Under the pieces are notes generated by a model. That model ran no database searches. It was given only the letters and a program-made list of their open reading frames with translations, and was not told the DNA's origin. 64,000 nt of DNA from Fuerstiella sp. (GTDB lineage Bacteria > Planctomycetota > Planctomycetia > Planctomycetales > Planctomycetaceae), in the NCBI GenBank assembly GCA_014238335.1, contig JABABI010000026.1, positions 1 to 64,000 on the forward strand, read 5' to 3'. How positions within the stretch are numbered: position 1 is the first letter of the stretch; each line of letters begins with the position of its first letter. A program made the translations under genes and the position numbers. Positions 55,493 to 64,000 of the stretch are shown piece after piece.

Positions 55493-57391
55493 TCAGGAAA
55501 CCCACCGTCGTTGAAACAACAGCCATTCGATCATTGTCAGCAGAATCGCCGCGATAACGAGATAGAACCAGATCGGGCGACCTCCAAAGCCTGCATTCAG
55601 AAACTTCTGCCGCGGTTTGATGTCCTCAGTGATTCGCAGATCGCTTTCCAGCGGATCCGTCAGATTGCAGGCGATCTGCAACGATGCTCCCGGTGCAACG
55701 GGTAAGTCCACGTCGGGCGTGTCGGGCGTGTCGGCGTTACGGACTTCCGTGAGCTTCCAGATGCCGGTCTGTCCCAGCGGTCCAATCATGCAGTGTCCAT
55801 CGACCACTCGAATGTGCTGCTGAGATTCGTCGGGGGCCGTCAGCGAAAGCTGATTATTGTGTTGTGCAGCCACCTTCTGCAGTTTCGATGGCATCAGCAG
55901 GGACCGAGTGTCTCCGGTGGCAAGTGACTCAATCAATTCCCCTTTGCCTCCGGCAAACCATGACAGAGCATTCGTCAGCATGATCGGAAAGGCAGTTCTC
56001 AGCGGCAGGTCGCCCTGATCCAAATTTACGGACAACACAAGGATATTGCCATTGTCATGGGGAATCTGCAGATACAGCGGGTCACCCGATATCGATTCCA
56101 CAAGCGTCTTGCTGTCAATCTTCGGGATCAGCTTCAGGGCTTCGGGCATCAGGATATTATCCAGTCGAATATGCCTCATCAGGTCGCTCGACTTGTCCTG
56201 TTTGTCGACCAGAGGCTGGGCGATGGAACCCGCCAAGTCCCAAAACTCGGTTGCTGCGGTCGGCTGCACAACGAACACATTTCCTGCGGGGATTTGTTCA
56301 GGAACCTTTCGGTGCAGCACCAGCACGCCACCGGGCGGAAGATTCTGCGGGACATCCGTGGCCAGTGTCAGTTCTACAATATCGTTGGCCTCCAGGACGC
56401 GCTGCAAAAACCAGTTTCCATCAGTGACCAGAGTAACGGGGATTCTCAGCCGTTCCGGAAGAATCGCCAGGGCGGTATTGTCGGCAGCCAGATCGTCTTC
56501 CCACTGCACTTCAGCTGAGATGACGCCTCCCCGGACAGACGTTTCTTCGCGGACTTCCGCACGGGTCTCTCCGGCGCTGAGTGCAAGCGGAATGACATCC
56601 AGCAGCTCGCCGTTAAGCTTCAGGTCCAGGCTGCAATCCAGCGATTCGTCGCCGAAATTTCCGACTTCAATCAGGATCTGATACGTGATCGGGTCCAGCA
56701 GACTGCGTCTGACCTGAAACCGCGTGATGCCAACATTGGCCGACGAGGCTCCGATCTGAGACCACATGATCTGATCTTCGGCAGCAAGTGCGGCCGCCCC
56801 GGTGAAACAGCCATCGCTGACAACAACGATCTCTTCATTCATCTGATCGGGCAGCAATCGTCGGCCGATTTCAACCGCAGCCGCCACTCGGGTGGGACCG
56901 TCGGCAGGTGTTATCTCCTCAAGACGGACCTGCAGCGTTCTTTGGTGACTGGTCAGCCCGCACACAACCTGCGGTCGACCACCAGCCACAATCAATGCCA
57001 TTTCGTCACGAATTTTCAACCCGCGAATCATCCGGCCGATCTGAACTTTTGCGGCCGCAAACCGCGTGCCTCCGTTTTCTGACGGGGCCTGCATACTGGC
57101 CGACGTATCGAGCACAACCACCACTCGGCGCTGCTCACGGATATCGCTGTCGAAGAAAGGATCGGTAACGGCTGCCACAAGCAGACATAAAAACAGCAGT
57201 TGCAGAAGCAGCGAAACAATGTGACGCAGCTTTTGCCACATCGACCGCGGCTGTTTTTCGTCAAACACCTGTTCCCAGAACATTACCGTCGACACAGGCA
57301 TTCGGCGCATACGGACCTTCAGGATGTAGAAGATCACGACGGGCACTGCGAGCAGCGCCCAAAGAAATGCTGCGGGGTTCGAGAAGGACAT
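55493..57391 (-). CDS. BatA/VWA domain membrane protein
   Basis: This 632-residue protein starts with the BatA N-terminal segment (SFSNPAAFLWALLAVPVVIFYIL, membrane helix) and a second helix. A von Willebrand A domain with the metal-binding MIDAS motif DTSASM follows, then a large extracytoplasmic beta-rich region and a C-terminal helix (WFYLVIAAILLTMIEWLLFQRRW). It is the last gene of the MoxR-DUF58-BatA set, five bases after DUF58, so the three are one transcript. The system is thought to act in chaperone-like or stress functions at the envelope. Confidence 0.9.
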   Translation of the reverse strand: MSFSNPAAFLWALLAVPVVIFYILKVRMRRMPVSTVMFWEQVFDEKQPRSMWQKLRHIVSLLLQLLFLCLLVAAVTDPFFDSDIREQRRVVVVLDTSASMQAPSENGGTRFAAAKVQIGRMIRGLKIRDEMALIVAGGRPQVVCGLTSHQRTLQVRLEEITPADGPTRVAAAVEIGRRLLPDQMNEEIVVVSDGCFTGAAALAAEDQIMWSQIGASSANVGITRFQVRRSLLDPITYQILIEVGNFGDESLDCSLDLKLNGELLDVIPLALSAGETRAEVREETSVRGGVISAEVQWEDDLAADNTALAILPERLRIPVTLVTDGNWFLQRVLEANDIVELTLATDVPQNLPPGGVLVLHRKVPEQIPAGNVFVVQPTAATEFWDLAGSIAQPLVDKQDKSSDLMRHIRLDNILMPEALKLIPKIDSKTLVESISGDPLYLQIPHDNGNILVLSVNLDQGDLPLRTAFPIMLTNALSWFAGGKGELIESLATGDTRSLLMPSKLQKVAAQHNNQLSLTAPDESQQHIRVVDGHCMIGPLGQTGIWKLTEVRNADTPDTPDVDLPVAPGASLQIACNLTDPLESDLRITEDIKPRQKFLNAGFGGRPIWFYLVIAAILLTMIEWLLFQRRWVS

Positions 57392-57396
57392 GTCAG

Positions 57397-58272
57397 CTAA
57401 TTTGTTCCTGCGGCTCGCATCATGCCCAAAACGAGTTTGTCAAAGGTGACTTCGGTGTCTGTGATTGTGCAGCCAATGCCGTAAGCTGAGCAATATTCTG
57501 TCACCGAAGTCAGGAAAGTCTGAAACACGTCGCGGTAGTTGCGCAGGTGGCTTTCCGTGACAGTAATTTTTCGGAAGTCACCGGTTTCCACGTCCTGCAG
57601 TTCAACGTCGCCCAGCATTTTCGGATTTGCCTCGGCTGCATGGTGAAACTGAACGACGTGCGGCTCGTACTTATGATGGCGCAGGACATCCAGTCCGTTG
57701 CGATAGCCACCCGGGTCATACAAATCACTAAGTACCAGAGCCAGCCCGCGGCGCGGTGCTCGTATGACGAATTCCTCAGCAAGCTGCGTCATGTTCGTCG
57801 CTGCGCCGTCGGCGGTGAGAGATTCCAGAAACTGCATGAGGCTCAGGATGCGTGCCTTACCGCGTGTCAGCGGGAAGTGGTTCAGTACACCGTTGGCGAA
57901 GGCGTAGACGGAAATGCGATCCAGATCTGCCAGAGCAATATATGCCAGCGCGGCTGTCACCTGACGTGCAAGGTCAAATTTTGGAGGTTCGCCTGTGGAC
58001 ATGCTGCGTGAGCAGTCCAGCAGCAGGTAGACGTGCAGGTCTTCTTCTTCCTGAAAGCGTTTCAACAGTAATTCATCGTGTCGGGCATAAAGATTCCAGT
58101 CAAGATATCGGAAGTCATCTCCCGGCGTGTATTGACGATGATCGGCGAATTCGATGCCACCCCCCATCTGCTTCGTGCGCCGTTTAGCCATCAGCTGTCC
58201 GCGAAACACTTTGCGCGAGACGATCGAAAGGTATTCCAGCCTGGTCAGAAAATCGTTATCGAACAGCGGCAT
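57397..58272 (-). CDS. DUF58 domain protein
   Basis: This 291-residue protein has the DUF58 signature GGGIEFADHRQYTPGDDFRYLDWN and a VWA-like core (LLLDCSRSMSTGE). It lacks membrane helices. It is encoded between MoxR and BatA, the standard arrangement, where the ATPase is thought to act on the VWA proteins. The gap to moxR is 172 bases, to batA five. Confidence 0.92.
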   Translation of the reverse strand: MPLFDNDFLTRLEYLSIVSRKVFRGQLMAKRRTKQMGGGIEFADHRQYTPGDDFRYLDWNLYARHDELLLKRFQEEEDLHVYLLLDCSRSMSTGEPPKFDLARQVTAALAYIALADLDRISVYAFANGVLNHFPLTRGKARILSLMQFLESLTADGAATNMTQLAEEFVIRAPRRGLALVLSDLYDPGGYRNGLDVLRHHKYEPHVVQFHHAAEANPKMLGDVELQDVETGDFRKITVTESHLRNYRDVFQTFLTSVTEYCSAYGIGCTITDTEVTFDKLVLGMMRAAGTN

Positions 58273-58444
58273 GGACAGGAACCGAGCGAAAGGCGAACAG
58301 GTTGGACCGTTACCGGTTACAGGAACAATGATTTGTGTGGTGTGCGTCCGGCCCGCGACTCAAAATCGTGACCGACAGTATTCTGAGCAACAGATCGACC
58401 CGACAGCAGTCGTTCCAGAGCGGACCGCGAACAGGTAGAATACG

Positions 58445-59452
58445 TCACGCAGCGGCCGATGAATCATTCGCACGTTTGATCAGGTCAGCCACGATATCGT
58501 CTGGTGAGACATCTTCTGCCTGCCCTTCGAAGTTAAGGATCATGCGATGCCTCAGCACCGCAGGCGCGGCAGTATTGATGTCGTCTTTGGCGATATTAAA
58601 ACGGCTGTCAAGAATTGCCAGAATCTTAGCATAAAGAATGAGCGCCTGAGCAGCACGTGGACTAGCTCCGAAGCGGACGTAGTGCTTCACCATGTCCGTG
58701 GCAGCCGCCTGGTCCGGGTGCGTTGCCAGAACTATGTTGATTGCGTATCGCTGCACGTCCTCACCTACGGGAATCTGTCGTGCGAGCTCTCGAAGTTCCA
58801 GAACCCGTTCACCTGTGATAACGGCATCTGCGCTTGGTTTTTCGATGCCGGTAGTGCGGTTCAGGATCGTGGAGAGATCGTCGGCGGTCGGATACCGCAC
58901 CAGTAGTTTGATGAAGAAGCGATCCAGCTGAGCCTCCGGCAGCGGATAGGTTCCTTCCATTTCCAGCGGATTCTGAGTCGCCAGTACAAGAAACGGTTTT
59001 GGCAGGGCGTATGTCTGTCCGGCCATCGTCACAGACTGTTCTGCCATCGCTTCCAGCAATGCCGACTGCGTCTTCGGTGTGGCTCGGTTGATTTCGTCCG
59101 TCAGAACGATATTGGCAAAAACCGGGCCCTTCTGAAATTCGAACCTGCGACCACTCTCCGGCGTTTCCACAATAACATTTGTCCCAATCAGGTCTGCCGG
59201 CATCAGGTCAGGCGTGAATTGCACGCGTGAAAACTCCAGATGCAGGGCATCCGCCAGCGTTCGAACCAGCATTGTTTTGCCAAGCCCGGGAACACCTTCC
59301 AGCAACACATGTCCGCCAGCGATCAACGCAGCCAGCGTGCCATCCACGATATCCCGCTGGCCGACAATCACCCGGCCCACCTCAGCACGAAGTTTTTGAA
59401 AATCGTCGCGAAAGCCATTCAGTTGTTCACGAATTTTCTCAGATTCCGACAT
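58445..59452 (-). CDS. MoxR family AAA+ ATPase
   Basis: This is a 335-residue AAA+ ATPase of the MoxR subfamily. Walker A is GVPGLGKT, Walker B/sensor is VLTDEINRATPKTQSALLEAM, sensor 1 lies in LVLATQNPLEMEGTYPLPEAQLDRF, and the lid includes RFGASPRAAQAL. It probably remodels the DUF58 and BatA proteins encoded next. The ATG at 59452 has AGGGA upstream. Confidence 0.94.
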   Translation of the reverse strand: MSESEKIREQLNGFRDDFQKLRAEVGRVIVGQRDIVDGTLAALIAGGHVLLEGVPGLGKTMLVRTLADALHLEFSRVQFTPDLMPADLIGTNVIVETPESGRRFEFQKGPVFANIVLTDEINRATPKTQSALLEAMAEQSVTMAGQTYALPKPFLVLATQNPLEMEGTYPLPEAQLDRFFIKLLVRYPTADDLSTILNRTTGIEKPSADAVITGERVLELRELARQIPVGEDVQRYAINIVLATHPDQAAATDMVKHYVRFGASPRAAQALILYAKILAILDSRFNIAKDDINTAAPAVLRHRMILNFEGQAEDVSPDDIVADLIKRANDSSAAA

Positions 59453-59823
59453 TTCCGTTCCCTAAAGTAATCTGCGATGGTGACCCGGCTGAATTGCAGA
59501 GACCGGACACCACATGTTTGTCGCTGCCTCAGAATCCTAGACGCACAGGCCCGTGTATTACAGTGTTTGTGACCGCTATTCGGCTGAACTGAGGATTCCA
59601 CGCCAGGTGGCGGCTATCAGAGGCGAGGCAATGCCGATTCTTTGCCGGGATGGTTGTCTATTTAAAACTTCATCGTTCCCAATCATCTTCTGCTGCTGGA
59701 CTTAGCTTCTGTTTCGAAAACCGTCCTGTGATACAATTCACTGTCTATCTGTTAACTTTCCGAATCCGAACGTGGTACCGGATGCCACGGCACGCGAACT
59801 GTCACAACGTAATCGACACCGTC
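59453..59823. other. Intergenic region between divergent moxR and TPR genes
   Basis: These 371 bases should carry two promoters. A TACAAT at about 59733 (in GTGATACAATTC) is a reasonable -10 for the TPR gene, but I see no matching -35 at standard spacing. There is no gene, repeat or strong hairpin. Confidence 0.4.
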
Positions 59824-62800
59824 ATGGCCTCCTCAACACGACAGACTTCTGCAACCGCCCGCTTGCTGCTGATTGTCTGTCTACACATCATTTTTCCCGC
59901 CGTGGGTTCCGCTCAAGGCGAATCGGTTGAAGATGAACGAAGAGCCGTCGCAAACAATGATCGATATCTGAGCTACCTGCAGCGGCGACCACGTGAGGGA
60001 ACCGCGTTTGACCGCGTTTATGCATTTCATATCGATCGTGGTACGTTGCAGCAGTATCTTGATTCACTCAATCTGCAGGCCAAGGCAGACGATGCTGACG
60101 GCGTCGCAGCGCTGCTGCAGGGAATGGTCGAAATGCGACGCGGACGTGATGCGGTAGCGCGCGCCGCATTCGAACAGGCTGAAAGCCTTCGTTCGACAGA
60201 TCCCATTCCGTCCTGGTATCTGGGAAAGGCACTCGTGGCAATCGGCGAATCCGATCGTGCCGCTGAAGCTCTGGAGCGATCACTGGAACGCAATCCGGAA
60301 CGCGCGGAACTGGCTGAGATTTACCAACTGCTGGGCCGCATTTATCAACGCAGCCAAAAAAGCGAACGAGCGCTCAGAGTGTGGCAACGGTTCGAAACCA
60401 CGTTTCCGGATGATGAGCGCGTGCAGGAACAAATCATCACTATCCTGATGGAGGAACAGCAGCTGCCGGAGGCATTGAGGCGACTGAACAGCCTGGCCCA
60501 GAAAGCTTCAGATCCCTTTCGACGTGTGAAATTCGGAATTGATGCAGCACATCTGAAAATTCGTCTGGGACGTCAGACGGAAGCTCTGGCAGATTTTGAA
60601 GCAATAATAGACCAGCTGAAACCAGGCAGCTGGCTGTTCGGCGATGTACGCGACCGCATCGAAGAAACATTTCTTCGCACTGAGGACTATGCTGGTCTGG
60701 TCAGCTACTACGAAACGTGGGTCGAGCAACATCCGGACGATCTTGATGCGATGACCCGAATCGGCCGCAACCTGTCAATGCAGGGCCGCACGGAAAGTGC
60801 GCTGCGATGGTATCGCAAGGCCATTGGAAAGGCACCCTCAGACACGAAACTTCGCGAAGCCCTGATTGAAGAGCTGGTGCGTGACAAACGGTATGCAGAT
60901 GCAATCAGTGAATATGAGCAATTCGCAGAAGTCGATCGAAATAATCCGGACTGCATCGAACGCTGGGGGATGCTGTATCTGAAAAGAAACGACCTGCCCG
61001 AGACGGAACGTCAGGCACAGGCGGCCGACATCTGGAAGACACTGTTGCGGAAGAACGCCGACGATGCTGTGGTCGTAAGTCGTGTGGCCGATCTGTTTCG
61101 TGGAGCTTCAATGACCGACGAGGCGATCAAGCTCTACAGGCAGGCCGTTGACCTGGAACCGACGAATCCGCAGTATCGTGAATATCTCGGTGAGTATCTG
61201 CATGTTCTCCAGCGTCCGGACGGCGCAAAGCAAATCTGGGACGGGATGATCGCAGGTGATCAGCGTACAACGGAGAATCTCGTTCGGCTTAGCGAAGTTT
61301 ACCGTGGCTTTGATTACACCGAAGACGCACTACGGACAATGGCGGATGCGTGTGATATGGACCCGGAGTTCAGTAACAGAATTCGGTTCAGTCAGATGCT
61401 CCGAGACGCGAGGCTGGTCGAAAACTCGCTCACACAATTGGAGCTTGCCCATGCAATGACCGAGACGCCGGAGCAACGGCAGGTCGTCCTTGACGAACGA
61501 ATCAAAACGCTGCGGGAGGGCGGCTTACTGGCGGAAAGAACGTCACAGCTGGCTTCGGCACTTAAGACTACGGACGGGTCTGCGGATCAGTGGCGCGTGC
61601 TGACACTGTATCAGGACGGACTGGGACGACTGCCGGAAGCATCGCAGTCAATCCAGGAAGCAACGCTGCTGGCTCCCGACTCTATTGCTGTGTGGACGAC
61701 GGCGGGGCGAATTCTGGAAAAATCGGGCATGCTGGCCGCTGCGTCTGCCGCTCATTCCAAACTGGCACTTCTGGATCGACGTTTTCGAACTGAGCATTTA
61801 AAAAAAATCGCAGATCTGGAGAAACGGCTCGGTCGAACCGACACAGCGCTGCAGGCAGGAAAGGAATTCATCACTGCGGCGCCCGGGAACGCAGAAAACT
61901 ATCAGTTCTTTGCCGACCTGTGCTTTCAACTGGGAAGGCCGGACGAAGGGCTGGATGCACTGCGGCGGTCCGTGCGGCTGAATCCATCTGACGTGGCCTC
62001 GCTAAAGGCGCTGGCGAAGGCCCTGGCAGAACAGTTTCAGACTCCCGAAGCGATTGACTTGAATTGGCGTGCGTTCGACAAATCAAATTCGCTCGATGCT
62101 CGTATCGCAATTATTCAGCCGTTGACTGAGCTGTACCTGCGAACGAACCACTTCGACCGGTTGATTGCGCGCCTGCAGAACGTCGGCCGAAAAACGGACC
62201 AGCAGCGGGACATGACGATCTGTCTGGCGAACGCGTATCAGGCAGCCGGCGATATTGGAATGGCTCGCGAGGTACTTAAGAAACTGTTGCATGAAGAAAG
62301 CCGGGACGTTCTGGTCCTGGGTGAACTTGGCAAGCTGGCCGAACAGGAGGGGGACTACCAGGCAGCAGTCCACTATCAGAAACAGATGATTGAACTGCAT
62401 CCCTCAGAGGATGGCACTGTCAGGCTCGCGAATCTGCTGGTTCGCATGGGGAAAGTTGAAGCCGCTGATGATTTGTGGGCGCAACTGTCGCAAGCCAACA
62501 CGGAGCCTCATCGTCTGATCAAATCGATCGATAACCTGATCACCGTGAATAATCCGAGTACGGCTCGTCGAATCTGTAACCGGATGCTGCAGCGGAACAA
62601 GCGCGACTGGGAAGTGTTACTGCGTCTGGCGGTCATCGACTGGAAAGAGGCACGGCACAGTGATGCGATTGCCCGCTGCGATCAACTGCTGGCATTGGAC
62701 ATCGCAAGTGAGGCACCGTCGTACGAACAGATATACACCCAATCCCACAGGACAATGCTGTCAGTGGGTGCCGCGGCTGGCGATCAGTTCGGTGCACGAA

Positions 62801-64000
62801 GTCCGCTGTCGGCGAGTGCCCCCGAACTGATTCAGGATGTTACCCGGCTGCAGGCGCTGGCTCAGAGCCTTAATCTGTCCGCCAGTCGAGCACGTTCAAC
62901 CTTCAGCCGAACTGTGCTGTCGTGGTCGGCCGACACATTTTCAGATGCGCGTCACTATGTACTGCTGATCAGGACGGCGGCCGCCGTCCGCGAAAATCGC
63001 AGGGACCGGCTTTTTGATGAACTGCGTCAGAAGGCAGAGTCCGTCATCTCAACAGATGCCGGCCCCGCGTGGGATTGGTACTTTGCCGCCGCATCTCTGC
63101 AGACGATGGGGCGACCGTTCGCGGCGGAAATGCTGGCAGCAACCGTTCTGCTGGCGCAGCGGCCGGAACCGGAGGCCAAACTGGCATACCTGCACGCCCT
63201 GCAGCGACGAGGGGCGACGAACGCTGCGATCGCTCCGGTTTCTGTGCTGAGCGATTCGCAGACGGAGTTAATGCTGGAAGCGTGGCAGATCATCAGCCTT
63301 ACCAGGCCCGCATGGATCGATTCAGGGTTTGTTGCGACTGTGATCGCGGAACTCGAACGTGGTGGCAGGGCAGACGCAGCGAACACTGTGTTCATACATC
63401 TCACTCGCCAGGACGCAAACCGCACCGAACTTGCAGCAGCTCTGAAGGTGGCGCTGGCCCGCGATGACGTCAGACAATTTCTGACACTCGTGAATCGTGT
63501 TGCACATTTTGATGAGCTCCGGGGGTCGGCTCGGGGGCAGAACACGGTTACTGGCGACATCGGCACCATGTTCGCACAAATCACGTCTAAGATGGTGGCA
63601 CAGGAAAACTCCGATGCAGTGCGCGACCTGCTGGTCACGTTTCTGGATCTGAAAGCAGAAACTCTGGACGATTCACCTTCATCAATCATGCTCAGGCCAC
63701 CAGCCACTTCGTACGTTGCAGTTGCACGTGTGCCGATTTTTTCGTCCGGACAACAGTCAAATTACCAGCAGATCAATATGTTGGCGACTGGAGAATACTG
63801 GTCGGGCACCGACGCAACTTTTCTGGTGAATCTGCACCACTTCTACAGGAATGGGCGCGAAGACCGACTAAACGAAAATCTCAATAAATATCGCGATGAT
63901 CGTTTCGGGATTGCTGCCGTTTATGCGGAACTCGCACTGGCGCAGTTTAGCTTTTTGCAGAATTCACTGGAACAGTCGGCCGTTCATCTTGTTCGCGCAG
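59824..64000 (+). CDS. Large exported TPR-repeat protein, 3' end outside the window
   Basis: The frame is open from the ATG at 59824 through the window edge, giving at least 1392 residues. A signal peptide (ARLLLIVCLHIIFPAVGSAQG) is followed by many tetratricopeptide-like helical pairs. Examples are WYLGKALVAIGESDRAAEALERSLERNP, RNLSMQGRTESALRWYRKAIGKAP and DLFRGASMTDEAIKLYRQAVDLEP. Such proteins are envelope scaffolds for protein-protein contacts; the partner is unknown. The C-terminal part after about residue 950 is less regular and may hold other domains. It diverges from the MoxR cluster. Confidence 0.9.
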   Translation, partial: MASSTRQTSATARLLLIVCLHIIFPAVGSAQGESVEDERRAVANNDRYLSYLQRRPREGTAFDRVYAFHIDRGTLQQYLDSLNLQAKADDADGVAALLQGMVEMRRGRDAVARAAFEQAESLRSTDPIPSWYLGKALVAIGESDRAAEALERSLERNPERAELAEIYQLLGRIYQRSQKSERALRVWQRFETTFPDDERVQEQIITILMEEQQLPEALRRLNSLAQKASDPFRRVKFGIDAAHLKIRLGRQTEALADFEAIIDQLKPGSWLFGDVRDRIEETFLRTEDYAGLVSYYETWVEQHPDDLDAMTRIGRNLSMQGRTESALRWYRKAIGKAPSDTKLREALIEELVRDKRYADAISEYEQFAEVDRNNPDCIERWGMLYLKRNDLPETERQAQAADIWKTLLRKNADDAVVVSRVADLFRGASMTDEAIKLYRQAVDLEPTNPQYREYLGEYLHVLQRPDGAKQIWDGMIAGDQRTTENLVRLSEVYRGFDYTEDALRTMADACDMDPEFSNRIRFSQMLRDARLVENSLTQLELAHAMTETPEQRQVVLDERIKTLREGGLLAERTSQLASALKTTDGSADQWRVLTLYQDGLGRLPEASQSIQEATLLAPDSIAVWTTAGRILEKSGMLAAASAAHSKLALLDRRFRTEHLKKIADLEKRLGRTDTALQAGKEFITAAPGNAENYQFFADLCFQLGRPDEGLDALRRSVRLNPSDVASLKALAKALAEQFQTPEAIDLNWRAFDKSNSLDARIAIIQPLTELYLRTNHFDRLIARLQNVGRKTDQQRDMTICLANAYQAAGDIGMAREVLKKLLHEESRDVLVLGELGKLAEQEGDYQAAVHYQKQMIELHPSEDGTVRLANLLVRMGKVEAADDLWAQLSQANTEPHRLIKSIDNLITVNNPSTARRICNRMLQRNKRDWEVLLRLAVIDWKEARHSDAIARCDQLLALDIASEAPSYEQIYTQSHRTMLSVGAAAGDQFGARSPLSASAPELIQDVTRLQALAQSLNLSASRARSTFSRTVLSWSADTFSDARHYVLLIRTAAAVRENRRDRLFDELRQKAESVISTDAGPAWDWYFAAASLQTMGRPFAAEMLAATVLLAQRPEPEAKLAYLHALQRRGATNAAIAPVSVLSDSQTELMLEAWQIISLTRPAWIDSGFVATVIAELERGGRADAANTVFIHLTRQDANRTELAAALKVALARDDVRQFLTLVNRVAHFDELRGSARGQNTVTGDIGTMFAQITSKMVAQENSDAVRDLLVTFLDLKAETLDDSPSSIMLRPPATSYVAVARVPIFSSGQQSNYQQINMLATGEYWSGTDATFLVNLHHFYRNGREDRLNENLNKYRDDRFGIAAVYAELALAQFSFLQNSLEQSAVHLVRA

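Overview
The window comes from a member of the Planctomycetota, most likely of the Planctomycetales type. The evidence is the combination of DUF1501 proteins with Tat-like leaders, a giant LamG / cytochrome c / DUF1549 / DUF1553 protein, a one-chain SecD-SecF, a DUF6807 (PmoA-like) protein, a MoxR-DUF58-BatA cassette, and mostly weak Shine-Dalgarno sequences. It is an ordinary chromosomal stretch with no transposase, integrase or CRISPR array, and nearly all genes are complete. The last gene (a TPR protein) runs off the right edge.

Layout. 1-3.5 kb: tRNA-Leu(GAG) with terminator, recJ and NAD kinase. 3.9-7.2 kb: a membrane-bound sigma-54 activator behind a small array of GCGCCGA-type repeats. 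8.2-17.1 kb: a minus-strand fatty-acid degradation operon (acyl-CoA ligase, thiolase, fused hydratase/3-hydroxyacyl-CoA dehydrogenase, acyl-CoA dehydrogenase, patatin-like lipase). 17.6-25.8 kb: speA, secDF, yajC, tgt and plsY, all on the minus strand; the SecF half of secDF carries an internal duplication. 26-28.4 kb: a cytochrome P450 and an HDOD protein, convergent. 29-32.8 kb: fliK, flgD and flgE. 33-35.3 kb: a poorly explained accessory pocket with a retron-type reverse transcriptase, a strongly structured RNA candidate just upstream of it, and a separate short plus-strand transcript candidate. 35.3-40.2 kb: DUF6702 and M1-peptidase pair, and an enolase-superfamily enzyme. 40.7-46.3 kb: a coiled-coil membrane protein, a small lipoprotein, a DUF1501 protein and a CrtI-like oxidoreductase. 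46.9-50.1 kb: YgfZ, DUF6807, ErpA and a thioredoxin lipoprotein. 50.4-55.3 kb: a planctomycete cytochrome / DUF1501 pair. 55.5-59.5 kb: MoxR, DUF58 and BatA. 59.8 kb to the end: the TPR protein.

The most interesting locus is the reverse transcriptase at 34.0-35.0 kb. Its protein has the polymerase motifs (YADD, PQGAPTSP) and retron-like motif X and VTG-region variants, plus a predicted N-terminal membrane helix. The 333-nt gap upstream, on the same strand, contains a roughly 20-bp imperfect long-range duplex that encloses a run of short hairpins, one with a TGTTTCG loop resembling the msr stem-loop of retron Ec86. I read this as an msr-msd RNA, giving a candidate retron with a membrane-anchored RT. 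All names come from motif recognition by eye; no database search was possible.
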